Source of the DNA: Membranipora membranacea
Lineage: Eukaryota > Bryozoa > Gymnolaemata > Cheilostomatida > Membraniporidae
Assembly (NCBI GenBank): GCA_914767715.1
Contig: OU612066.1
Location: 23,718,283-23,782,282, forward strand
Direction of reading: 5' to 3'
Length of the DNA: 64,000 nt
Part shown: positions 1-12,185 of the stretch, piece after piece
Position numbering within the stretch: the first letter of the stretch is position 1
Layout: the number at the start of each line of letters is the position of its first letter
The notes under the pieces: model-generated
What the model was told of the DNA's origin: nothing
The model's input: the letters and a program-made list of their open reading frames with translations, nothing else
Database searches by the model: none
Program-made: the position numbers and the translations under genes

Positions 1-2017
1 CCTCCAGCTTGTCTCAGGATCTTTATATTCTGCGGTTTGAATAAGGTCAGTGGGGGCTCTTACTGGTCAGTGTTGCATATTATTCCGCCGACTTTGTATT
101 TTTTCACGCTGCCGTATGACATGTTTTTTTAGTGCAGAAGTCAGCCTCGTTAAATCGAACGCTGACAGAGAACGGATAACTGCAGAGTCAAACGGATTTC
201 ATATTTGATACTAGCGAGAGTTGCTTCTGCTTCTGAGGTTGGTTTGAAGCAAATCTATTTTTTAATCCGAGCGAAAAAAAAGCATGATACCCACCCTTGG
301 TATATTTTTCAATTTTTTAAGTCAGCGTTATTACCCCTCCAGCTTGTCTCAGGATCTTTATATTCTGCAGTTTGAATAAGGTCAATGGGGGCTCTAACTG
401 GTCAGTGTTTCATATTATTCCGACAGATTTTGTATTTTTTCACGCTGCCGTATGACATGTTCTTTTATTGCAAAAGTCAGCCTCGTTAAATCGGACGCTG
501 ACAGAGAACGGATAACTGCAGAGACAAACGGATTTCATATTTGAAACGAGCGAGAGTTGCTTCTGCTTCTGAGGTAATTTTGAAGCAAATCTATTTTTTA
601 ATCCGAGCGAAAAAAAGCCATGATACCCACCATTGGTTTATTTTTTTAATTTTTTAAGTCAGCGTTATTACCCCTCCAGCTTGTCTCAGGATCTTTATAT
701 TCTGCAGTTTGAATAAGGTCAATTGGGGCTCTAACTGGTCAGTGTTTCATATTATTCCGACAGACTTTGTATTTTTTCACGCTGCCGTATGACATGTTTT
801 TTTAGTGCAAAAGTCAGCCTCGTAAAATCTGACGCTGACAGAGAACGGATAACTGTAGAGCCAAACGGATTTCATACTTGAAACGAGCGAGAGTTGCTTC
901 TGCTTCTGAGGTAAGTTTGAAGCAAATTTATTTTTTAATCCGAGCGAAAAAAAAGCATGATACCCACCCTTGGTACATTTTTCAATTTCTTAAGTCAGCG
1001 TTATTACCCCTCCAGCTTGTCTCAGGATCTTTATATTCTGCAGTTTGAATAAGGTCAATAGGGGCTCTAACTGGTCAGTGTTTAATATTATTCCAACAGA
1101 CTTTGTATTTTTTCACGCTGCCGTATGACATGTTTTTTTAGTGCAAAAGTCAGCCTCGTTAAATCTGACGCTGACAGAGAACGGATAACTGCAGAGCCAA
1201 ACGGATTTCATACTTGAAACGAGCGAGAGTTGCTTCTGCTTCTGAGGTAAGTTTGAAGCAAATTTATTTTTTAATCCGAGCGAAAAAAAAGCATGATACC
1301 CACCCTTGATACATTTTTCAATTTCTTAAGTCAGCGTTATTACCCCTCCAGCTTGTCTCAGGATCTTTATGTTCTGCAGTTTGAATAAGGTCAATGGGGG
1401 CTCTAACTGGTCAGTGTTTCATATTATTCCGACAGACTTTGTATTTTTTCACGCTGCCGTATGACATGTTTTTTTAGTGCAAAAGTCAGCCTCGTTAAAT
1501 CGGACGCTGACAGAGAACGGATAACTGCAGAGACAAACGGATTTCATATTTGAAACGAGCGAGAGTTGCTTCTGCTTTTGAGGTAAGTTTGAAGCAAATC
1601 TATTTTTTATCCCGAGCGAAAATGAAGCATGATACCCACCCTTGGTATATTTTTCAATTTTTTAAGTCAGCATTATTACCCCTCCAGCTTGTCTCAGGAT
1701 CTTTATATTCTGCAGTTTGAATAAGGTCAGTGGGGGCTCTTACTGGTCAGTGTTGCATATTATTCCGCCGACTTTGTATTTTTTCACGCTGCCGTATGAC
1801 ATGTTTTTTTAGTGCAGAAGTCAGCGTCGTTAAATCGGACGCTGACAGAGAACGGATAACTGCAGAGACAAACGAATTTCATAATTGATACGAGCGAGAG
1901 TTGCTTCTGCTTCTGAGGTAAGTTTGAACCAAATCTATTTTTTAATCCGAGCGAAAAAAACACATGATACCCACCCTTGGTATATTTTTCAATTTTTTAA
2001 GTCAGCGTTATTACCCC
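1..2017 (+). repeat. Leading diverse monomers, related to later blocks
   Basis: Six divergent monomers. The first carries a distinctive type (GTCAGTGGGGGCTCTTACTGG, TGCAGAAGT, GAGGTTGG) that also appears near 6,385 and 11,089. The monomers from about 1,345 to 1,800 (ending in GTCAGCATTATTACC, then the GTCAGTGGGGG type) match arrangements near 7,730-8,150 and 10,754-11,180. The block is therefore an earlier or partial version of the neighbouring multi-monomer repeats. The array clearly continues to the left of the window. Confidence 0.75.
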
Positions 2018-4033
2018 TCCAGCTTGTCTCAGGGTCTTTATATTCTGCAGTTTGAATAAGGTCAATGGGGGCTCTAACTGGTCAGTGTTTCATATTATTC
2101 CGACAGACTTTATATTTTTTCACGTTGCCGTATGACATGGTTTTTTAGTGCAAAAGTCAGCCTCGTTAAATCGGACGCTGACAGAGAACGGATAACTGCA
2201 GAGCCAAACAGATTTCATATTTGAGACGAGCGAGAGTTGCTTCTGGTTCTGAGGTATGTTTGTAGCAAATTAATTTTTTAATCCGAGCGAAAATAAAGCA
2301 TGATACCCACCCTTGGTATATTTTTTGAATTTTTTAAGTCAGCGTTATTACCCCTCCAGCTTGTCTCAGGATCTTTATATTCTGCAGTTTGAATAAGGTC
2401 AATTGGGGCTCTAACTGGTCAGTGTTTCATATTATTCCGACAGACTTTGTATTTTTTCACGCTGCCGTATGACATGTTTTTTTAGTGCAAAAGTCAGCCT
2501 CGTTAAATCGGACGCTGACAGAGAACGGATAACTGCAGAGCCAAACGGATTTCATACTTGAAACGAGCGAGAGTTGCTTCTGCTTCTGAGGTAAGTTTGA
2601 AGCAAATTTATTTTTTAATCCGAGCGAAAAAAAAGCATGATACCCACCCTTGGTACATGTTTCAATTTCTTAAGTCATCGTTATTACCCCTCCAGCTTGT
2701 CTCAGGATCTTTATATTCTGCAGTTTGAATAAGGTCAATGGGGGCTCTAACTGGTCAGTGTTTCATATTATTCCGACAGACTTTGTATTTTTTCACGCTG
2801 CCGTATGACATGTTTTTTTAGTGCAAAAGTCAGCATCGTTAAATCGGACGCTGACAGAGAACGGATAACTGCAGAGACAAAAGGATTTCATATTTGAAAC
2901 GAGCGAGAGTTGCTTCTGCTTTTGAGGTAAGTTTGAAGCAAATCTATTTTTTAATCCGGGCGAAAAAAAAGCATGATACCCACCCTTGGTATATTTTTCA
3001 ATTTTTTAAGTCAGCGTTATTACCCCTCCAGCTTGTCTCAGGATCTTTATATTCTGCAGTTTGAATAAGGTCAATGGGGGCTCTAACTGGTCAGTGTTTC
3101 ATGTTATTCCGACAGACTTTGTATTTTTTCACGCTGCCGTATAACATGTTTCTTAGTGCAAAAGTCAGCCTCGTTAAATCGGACGCTGACAGAGAACGGA
3201 TAACTGCAGAGCCAAACAGATTTCATATTTGAGACGAGCGAGAGTTGCTTCTGCTTCTGAGGTAGGTTTGAAGCAAATCTATTTTTTAATCCGAGCGAAC
3301 AAAAAAGCATGATACCCAACCTTGGTATATTTTTGAGTTATTTAAGTCAGCGTTATTATCCCTCCAGCTTGTCTCAGGATCTTTATATTCTGCAGTTTGA
3401 ATAAGGTCAATAGGGGCTCTAACTGGTCAGTGTTTCATATTATTCCGACAGACTTTGTATTTTTTAACGCTGTCGTATGTCATGTTTTTTTAGTGCAAAA
3501 GTCTGCCTCGTTAAATCGGACGCTGACAGAGAACGGATAACTGCAGAGCCAAACCGATTTTATATTGAAACGAGCGAGAGTTGCTTCTGCTTCTGAGGTA
3601 TGTTTGAAGCAAATTTATTTTTAATCCGAGCGAAAATAAAGCATGATACCCACCCTTGGTATATTTTTTGAATTTTTTAAGTCAGCGTTATTACCCCTCC
3701 AGCTTGTCTCAGGATCTTTATATTCTGCAGTTTGAATAAGGTCAATTGGGGCTCTAACTGGTCAGTGTTTCATATTATTCCGACAGACTTTGTATTTTTT
3801 CACGCTGCCGTATGACATGTTTTTTTAGTGCAAAAGTCAGCCTCGTTTAATCTGACGCTGACAGAGAACGGATAACTGCAGAGCCAAACGGATTTCATAC
3901 TTGAAACGAGCGAGAGTTGCTTCTGCTTCTGAGGTAAGTTTGAAGCAAATTTATTTTTTAATCCGAGCGAAAAAAAAGCATGATACCCACCCTTGGTACA
4001 TTTTTCAATTTCTTAAGTCAGCGTTATTACCCC
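2018..4033 (+). repeat. Six-monomer block, copy 1 (7-monomer spacing, 2,352 bp)
   Basis: Ordered monomer types here recur 2,352 bp to the right. Markers in order are: TTTATATTTTTTCACGTTGCC (2,108); the GTCAATTGGGG type; the GTCAGCATCG type; the CATGTTATTCCG/ATAACATG type (about 3,100); the TTTTTTAACGCTGTCG type (about 3,460); and another GTCAATTGGGG type. The seventh monomer position differs between copies (4,034 here against the GTCAGTGGGGG type at 6,385), so the match covers six of seven monomers. Confidence 0.8.
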
Positions 4034-7000
4034 TCCAGCTTGTCTCAGGATCTTTATATTCTGCAGTTTGAAAAAGGTCAATGGGGACTCTAACTGGTCA
4101 GTGTTTCATATTATTCCGACAGACTTTGTATTTTTTCACGCTGCCGTATAACATGTTTCTTAGTGCAAAAGTCAGCCTCGTTAAATCGGACGCTGACAGA
4201 GAACGGATAACTGCAGAGCCAAACAGATTTCATATTTGAGACGAGCGAGAGTTGCTTCTGCTTCTGAGGTAGGTTTGAAGCAAATCTATTTTTTAATCCG
4301 AGCGAACAAAAAAGCATGATACCCAACCTTGGTATATTTTTCAATTTTTTAAGTCAGCGTTATTACCCCTCCAGCTTGTCTCAGGATCTTTATATTCTGC
4401 AGTTTGAATAAGGTCAATGGGGGCTCTAACTGGTCAGTGTTTCATATTATTCCGACAGACTTTATATTTTTTCACGTTGCCGTATGACATGGTTTTTTAG
4501 TGCAAAAGTCAGCCTCGTTAAATCGGACGCTGACAGAGAACGGATAACTGCAGAGCCAAACAGATTTCATATTTGAGACGAGCGAGAGTTGCTTCTGGTT
4601 CTGAGGTATGTTTGTAGCAAATTTATTTTTTAATCCGAGCGAAAATAAAGCATGATACCCACCCTTGGTATATTTTTTGAATTTTTTAAGTCAGCGTTAT
4701 TACCCCTCGTGCTTGTCACAGGATCTTTATATTCTGCAGTTTGAATAAGGTCAATTGGGGCTCTAACTGGTCAGTGTTTCATATTATTCCGACAGACTTT
4801 GTATTTTTTCACGCTGCCGTATCACATGTTTTTTTAGTGCAAAAGTCAGCCTCGTTAAATCGGACGCTGACAGAGAACGGATAACTGCAGAGCCAAACGG
4901 ATTTCATACTTGAAACGAGCGAGAGTTGCTTCTGCTTCTGAGGTAAGTTTGAAGCAAATTTATTTTTTAATCCGAGCGAAAAAATAGCATGATACCCACC
5001 CTTGGTACATTTTTCAATTTCTTAAGTCATCGTTATTACCCCTCCAGCTTGTCTCAGGATCTTTATATTCTGCAGTTTGAATAAGGTCAATGGGGGCTCT
5101 AACTGGTCAGTGTTTCATATTATTCCGACAGACTTTGTATTTTTTCACGCTGCCGTATGACATGTTTTTTTAGTGCAAAAGTCAGCATCGTTAAATCGGA
5201 CGCTGACAGAGAACGGATAACTGCAGAGACAAACGGATTTCATATTTGAAACGAGCGAGAGTTGTTTCTGCTTTTGAGGTAAGTTTGAAGCAAATCTATT
5301 TTTTATTCCGAGCGAAAAAAAAGCATGATACCCACCCTTGGTATATTTTTCAATTTTTTAAGTCAGCGTTATTACCCCTCCAGCTTGTCTCAGGATCTTT
5401 ATATTCTGCAGTTTGAATAAGGTCAATGGGGGCTCTAACTGGTCAGTGTTTCATGTTATTCCGACAGACTTTGTATTTTTTCACGCTGCCGTATAACATG
5501 TTTCTTAGTGCAAAAGTCAGCCTCGTTAAATCGGACGCTGACAGAGAACGGATAACTGCAGAGCCAAACAGATTTCATATTTGAGACGAGCGAGAGTTGC
5601 TTCTGCTTCTGAGGTAGGTTTGAAGCAAATCTATTTTTTAATCCGAGCCAACAAAAAAGCATGATACCCAACCTTGGTATATTTTTGAGTTTTTTAAGTC
5701 AGCGTTATTATCCCTCCAGCTTGTCTCAGGATCTTTATATTCTGCAGTTTGAATAAGGTCAATAGGGGCTCTAACTGGTCAGTGTTTCATATTATTCCGA
5801 CAGACTTTGTATTTTTTAACGCTGTCGTATGTCATGTTTTTTTAGTGCAAAAGTCTGCCTCGTTAAATCGGACGCTGACAGAGAACGGATAACTGCAGAG
5901 CCAAACCGATTTTATAGTTGAAACGAGCGAGAGTTGCTTCTGCTTCTGAGGTATGTTTGAAGCAAATTTATTTTTAATCCGAGCGAAAATAAAGCATGAT
6001 ACCTACCCTTGGTATATTTTTTGAATTTTTTAAGTCAGCGTTATTACCCCTCCAGCTTGTCTCAGGATCTTTATATTCTGCAGTTTGAATAAGGTCAATT
6101 GGGGCTCTAACTGGTCAGTGTTTCATATTATTCCGACAGACTTTGTATTTTTTCACGCTGCCGTATGACATGTTTTTTTAGTGCAAAAGTCAGCCTCGTT
6201 AAATCTGACGCTGACAGAGAACGGATAACTGCAGAGCCAAACGGATTTCATACTTGAAACGAGCGAGAGTTGCTTCTGCTTCTGAGGTAAGTTTGAAGCA
6301 AATTTATTTTTTAATCCGAGCAAAAAAAAAGCATGATACCCACCCTTGGTACATTTTTCAATTTCTTAAGTCAGCATTATTACCCCTCCAGCTTGTCTCA
6401 GGATCTTTATATTCTGCAGTTTGAATAAGGTCAGTGGGGGTTCTTACTGGTCAGTGTTGCATATTATTCCGCCGACTTTGTATTTTTTCACGCTGCCGTA
6501 TGACATGTTTTTTTAGTGCAGAAGTCAGCCTCGTTAAATCGAACGCTGACAGAGAACGGATAACTGCAGAGTCAAACGGATTTCATATTTGATACGAGCG
6601 AGAGTTGCTTCTGCTTCTGAGGTTGGTTTGAAGCAAATCTATTTTTTAATCCGAGCGAAAAAAAAGCATGATACCCACCCTTGGTATATTTTTCAATTTT
6701 TTAAGTCAGCGTTATTACCCCTCCAGCTTGTCTCAGGATCTTTATATTCTGCAGTTTGAATAAGGTCAATGGGGGCTCTAACTGGTCAGTGTTTCATATT
6801 ATTCCGACAGATTTTGTATTTTTTCACGTTGCGTATGACATGTTTTTTTAGTGCAAAAGTCAGCCTCGTTAAATCGGACGCTGACAGAGAACGGATAACT
6901 GCAGGGACAAACGAATTTCATAATTGATACGAGCGAGAGTTGCTTCTGCTTCTGAGGTAAGTTTGAAGCAAATCTATTTTTTAATCCGAGCGAAAAAAAC

Positions 7001-8143
7001 GCATGATACCCACCCTTGGTATATTTTTCAGTTTTTTAAGTCAGCGTTATTACCCCTCCAGCTTGTCTCAGGATCTTTATATTCTGCAGTTTGAATAAGG
7101 TCAATGGGGGCTCTAACTGGTCAGTGTTTCATATTATTCCGACAGACTTTATATTTTTTCACGTTGCCGTATGACATGGTTTTTTAGTGCAAAAGTCAGC
7201 CTCGTTACATCGGACGCTGAAAGAGAACGGATAACTGCAGAGCCAAACAGATTTGATATTTGAGACGAGCGAAAGTTGTTTCTGGTTCTGAGGTATGTTT
7301 GAAGCAAATTTATTTTTTAATCCGAGCGAAAATAAAGCATGATACCCACCCTTGGTATATTTTTTGAATTTTTTAAGTCAGCGTTATTACCCCTCCAGCT
7401 TGTCTCAGGATCTTTATATTCTGCAGTTTGAATAAGGTCAATTGGGGCTCTAACTGGTCAGTGTTTCATATTATTCCGACAGACTTTGTATTTTTTCACG
7501 CTGCCGTATGACATGTTTTTTTAGTGCAAAAGTCAGCCTCGTTAAATCGGACGCTGACAGAGAACGGATAACTGCAGAGCCAAACGGATTTCATACTTGA
7601 AACGAGCGAGAGTTGCTTCTGCTTCTGAGGTAAGTTTGAAGCAAATTTATTTTTTAATCCGAGCGAAAAAAAAGCATGATACCCACCCTTGGTACATTTT
7701 TCAATTTCTTAAGTCAGCGTTATTACCCCTCCAGCTTGTCTCAGGATCTATATATTCTGCAGTTTGAATAAGGTCAATGGGGGCTCTAACTGGTCAGTGT
7801 TTCATATTATTCCGACAGACTTTGTATTTTTTCACGCTGCCGTATGACATGTTTTTTTAGTGCAAAAGTCAGCCTCGTTAAATTGGACGCTGACAGAGAA
7901 CGGATAACTGCAGAGACAAACGGATTTCATATTTGAAACGAGCGAGAGTTGCTTCTGCTTTTGAGGTAAGTTTGAAGCAAATCTATTTTTTAATCCGAGC
8001 GAAAAAGAAGCATGATACCCACCCTTGGTATATTTTTTTAATTTTTTAAGTCAGCATTATTACCCCTCCAGCTTGTCTCAGGATCTTTATATTCTGCAGT
8101 TTGAATAAGGTCAGTGGGGGCTCTTACTGGTCAGTGTTGCATA
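3775..8143 (+). repeat. 13-monomer (4,369 bp) tandem duplication, copy 1
   Basis: Variants from about 3,775 to about 7,480 recur in the same order 4,369 bp later (4,111 to 8,480; 4,459 to 8,828; 5,456 to 9,825). The left edge of the second copy falls where a monomer starts as the GTCAGTGGGGG type and then switches to the sequence expected from 3,775 onward. 3,775 plus 4,369 is 8,144, so the two copies abut. Confidence 0.78.
4370..6384 (+). repeat. Six-monomer block, copy 2
   Basis: Same monomer order as 2,018-4,033, shifted by 2,352 bp (for example the marker at 2,107 recurs at 4,459). A third copy lies 4,369 bp further right at 8,739-10,753, because this block sits inside the larger 13-monomer duplication. 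Local differences such as CCTCGTGCTTGTCACAGG at 4,706 show that the copies have drifted. Confidence 0.8.
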
Positions 8144-11100
8144 TTATTCCGACAGACTTTGTATTTTTTCACGCTGCCGTATGACATGTTTTTTTAGTGC
8201 AAAAGTCAGCCTCGTTAAATCTGACGCTGACAGAGAACGGATAACTGCAGAGCCAAACGGATTTCATACTTGAAACGAGCGAGAGTTGCTTCTGCTTCTG
8301 AGGTAAGTTTGAAGCAAATTTATTTTTTAATCCGAGCGAAAAAAAAGCATGATACCCACCCTTGGTACATTTTTCAATTTCTTAAGTCAGCGTTATTACC
8401 CCTCCAGCTTGTCTCAGGATCTTTATATTCTGCAGTTTGAAAAAGGTCAATGGGGGCTCTAACTGGTCAGTGTTTCATATTATTCCGACAGACATTGTAT
8501 TTTTTCACGCTGCCCTATAACATGTTTCTTAGTGCAAAAGTCAGCCTCGTTAAATCGGACGCTGACAGAGAACGGATAACTGCAGAGCCAAACAGATTTC
8601 ATATTTGAGACGAGCGAGAGTTGCTTCTGCTTCTGAGGTAGGTTTGAAGCAAATCTATTTTTTAATCCGAGCGAACAAAAAAGCATGATACCCAACCTTG
8701 GTATATTTTTCAATTTTTTAAGTCAGCGTTATTACCCCTCCAGCTTGTCTCAGGATCTTTATATTCTGCAGTTTGAATAAGGTCAATGGGGGCTCTAACT
8801 GGTCAGTGTTTCATATTATTCCGACAGACTTTATATTTTTTCACGTTGCCGTATGACATGGTTTTTTAGTGCAAAAGTCAGCCTCGTTAAATCGGACGCT
8901 GACAGAGAACGGATAACTGCAGAGCCAAACAGATTTCATATTTGAGACGAGCGAGAGTTGCTTCTGGTTCTGAGGTATGTTTGTAGCAAATTTATTTTTT
9001 AATCCGAGCGAAAATAAAGCATGATACCCACCCTTGGTATATTTTTTGAATTTTTTAAGTCAGCGTTATTGCCCCTCATGCTTGTCTCAGGATCTTTATA
9101 TTCTGCAGTTTGAATAAGGTCAATTGGGGCTCTAACTGGTCAGTGTTTCATATTATTCCGACAGACTTTGTATTTTTTCACGCTGCCGTATCACATGTTT
9201 TTTTAGTGCAAAAGTCAGCCTCGTTAAATCGGACGCTGACAGAGAACGGATAACTGCAGAGCCAAACGGATTTCATACTTGAAACGAGCGAGAGTTGCTT
9301 CTGCTTCTGAGGTAAGTTTGAAGCAAATTTATTTTTTAATCCGAGCGAAAAAAAAGCATGATACCCACCCTTGGTACATTTTTCAATTTCTTAAGTCATC
9401 GTTATTACCCCTCCAGCTTGTCTCAGGATCTTTATATTCTGCAGTTTGAATAAGGTCAATGGGGGCTCTAACTGGTCAGTGTTTCATATTATTCCGACAG
9501 ACTTTGTATTTTTTCACGCTGCCGTATGACATGTTTTTTTAGTGCAAAAGTCAGCATCGTTAAATCGGACGCTGACAGAGAACGGATAACTGCAGAGACA
9601 AACGGATTTCATGTTTGAAACGAGCGAGAGTTGTTTCTGCTTTTGAGGTAAGTTTGAAGCAAATCTATTTTTTAATCCGAGCGAAAAAAAAGCATGATAC
9701 CCACCCTTGGTATATTTTTCAATTTTTTAAGTCAGCGTTATTACCCCTCCAGCTTGTCTCAGGATCTTTATATTCTGCAGTTTGAATAAGGTCAATGGGG
9801 GCTCTAACTGGTCAGTGTTTCATGTTATTCCGACAGACTTTGTATTTTTTCACGCTGCCGTATAACATGTTTCTTAGTGCAAAAGTCAGCCTCGTTAAAT
9901 CGGACGCTGACAGAGAACGGATAACTGCAGAGCCAAACAGATTTCATATTTGAGACGAGCGAGAGTTGCTTCTGCTTCTGAGGTAGGTTTGAAGCAAATC
10001 TATTTTTTAATCCGAGCGAACAAAAAAGCATGATACCCAACCTTGGTATATTTTTGAGTTTTTTAAGTCAGCGTTATTATCCCTCCAGCTTGTCTCAGGA
10101 TCTTTATATTCTGCAGTTTGAATAAGGTCAATAGGGGCTCTAACTGGTCAGTGTTTCATATTATTCCGACAGACTTTGTATTTTTTAACGCTGTCGTATG
10201 TCATGTTTTTTTAGTGCAAAAGTCTGCCTCGTTAAATCGGACGCTGACAGAGAACGGATAACTGCAGAGCCAAACCGATTTTATATTTGAAACGAGCGAG
10301 AGTTGCTTCTGCTTCTGAGGTATGTTTGAAGCAAATTTATTTTTAATCCGAGCGAAAATAAAGCATGAGACCTACCCTTGGTATATTTTTTGAATTTTTT
10401 AAGTCAGCGTTATTACCCCTCCAGCTTGTCTCAGGATCTTTATATTCTGCAGTTTGAATAAGGTCAATTGGGGCTCTAACTGGTCAGTGTTTCATATTAT
10501 TCCGACAGACTTTGTATTTTTTCACGCTGCCGTATGACATGTTTTTTTAGTGCAAAAGTCAGCCTCGTTAAATCTGACGCTGACAGAGAACGGATAACTG
10601 CAGAGCCAAACGGATTTCATACTTGAAACGAGCGAGAGTTGCTTCTGCTTCTGAGGTAAGTTTGAAGCAAATTTATTTTTTAATCCGAGCAAAAAAAAAG
10701 CATGATACCCACCCTTGGTACATTTTTCAATTTCTTAAGTCAGCGTTATTACCCCTCCAGCTTGTCTCAGGATCTTTATATTCTGCAGTTTGAATAAGGT
10801 CAATGTGGGCTCTAACTGGTCAGTGTTTCATATTATTCCGACAGACTTTGTATTTTTTCACGCTGCCGTATGACAGTTTTTTTAGTGCAAAAGTCAGCCT
10901 CGTTAAATCGGACGCTGACAGAAAACGGATAACTGCAGAGACAAACGGATTTCATATTTGAAACGAGCGAGAGTTGCTTCTGCTTTTGAGGTAAGTTTGA
11001 AGCAAATCTATTTTTTAATCCGAGCGAAAAAGAAGCATGATACCCACCCTTGGTATATTTTTCAATTTTTTAAGTCAGCATTATTACCCCTCCAGCTTGT

Positions 11101-12185
11101 CTCAGGATCTTTATATTCTGCAGTTTGAATAAGGTCAGTGGGGGCTCTTACTGGTCAGTGTTGCATATTATTCCGCCGACTTTGTATTTTTTCACGCTGC
11201 CGTATGACATGTTTTTTTAGTGCAGAAGTGAGCCTCGTTAAATCGAACGCTGACAGAGAACGGATAACTGCAGAGTCAAACGGATTTCATATTTGATACG
11301 AGCGAGAGTTGCTTCTGCTTCTGAGGTTGGTTTGAAGCAAATCTATTTTTTAATCCGAGCGAAAAAAAAGCATGATACCCACCCTTGGTATATTTTTCAA
11401 TTTTTTAAGTCAGCGTTATTACCCCTCCAGCTTGTCTCAGGATCTTTATATTCTGCAGTTTGAATAAGGTCAATGGGGGCTCTAACTGGTCAGTGTTTCA
11501 TATTATTCCGACAGATTTTGTATTTTTTCACGTTGCGTATGACATGTTTTTTTAGTGCAAAAGTCAGCCTCGTTAAATCGGACGCTGACAGAGAACGGAT
11601 AACTGCAGAGACAAACGAATTTCATAATTGATACGAGCGAGAGTTGCTTCTGCTTCTGAGGTAAGTTTGAAGCAAATCTATTTTTTAATCCGAGCGAAAA
11701 AAACGCATGATACCCACCCTTGGTATATTTTTCAATTTTTTAAGTCAGCGTTATTACCCCTCCAGCTTGTCTCAGGATCTTTATAGTCTGCAGTTTGAAT
11801 AAGGTCAATGGGGGCTCTAACTGGTCAGTGTTTCATATTATTCCGACAGACTTTATATTTTTTCACGTTGCCGTATGACATGGTTTTTTAGTGCAAAAGT
11901 CAGCCTCGTTAAATCGGACGCTGACAGAGAACGGATAACTGCAGAGCCAAACAGATTTGATATTTGAGACGAGCGAAAGTTGTTTCTGGTTCTGAGGTAT
12001 GTTTGAAGCAAATTTATTTTTTAATCCGAGCGAAAATAAAGCATGATACCCACTCTTGGTATATTTTTTGAATTTTTTAAGTCAGCGTTATTACCCCTCC
12101 AGCTTGTCTCAGGATCTTTATATTCTGCAGTTTGAATAAGGTCAATTGGGGCTCTAACTGGTCAGTGTTTCATATTATTCCGACA
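8144..12185 (+). repeat. 13-monomer tandem duplication, copy 2, with one extra monomer
   Basis: Follows copy 1 with a shift of 4,369 bp up to about 10,753. After that the shift becomes 4,704 bp (6,421 to 11,125; 7,146 to 11,850), because one extra monomer at about 10,754-11,088 is present only here. That monomer resembles the one at 7,729-8,064. The match ends near 12,185, where the expected GACTTTG...CGCTGCC is replaced by GATTTTG...CGTTGCGTATAACATGG. Confidence 0.75.
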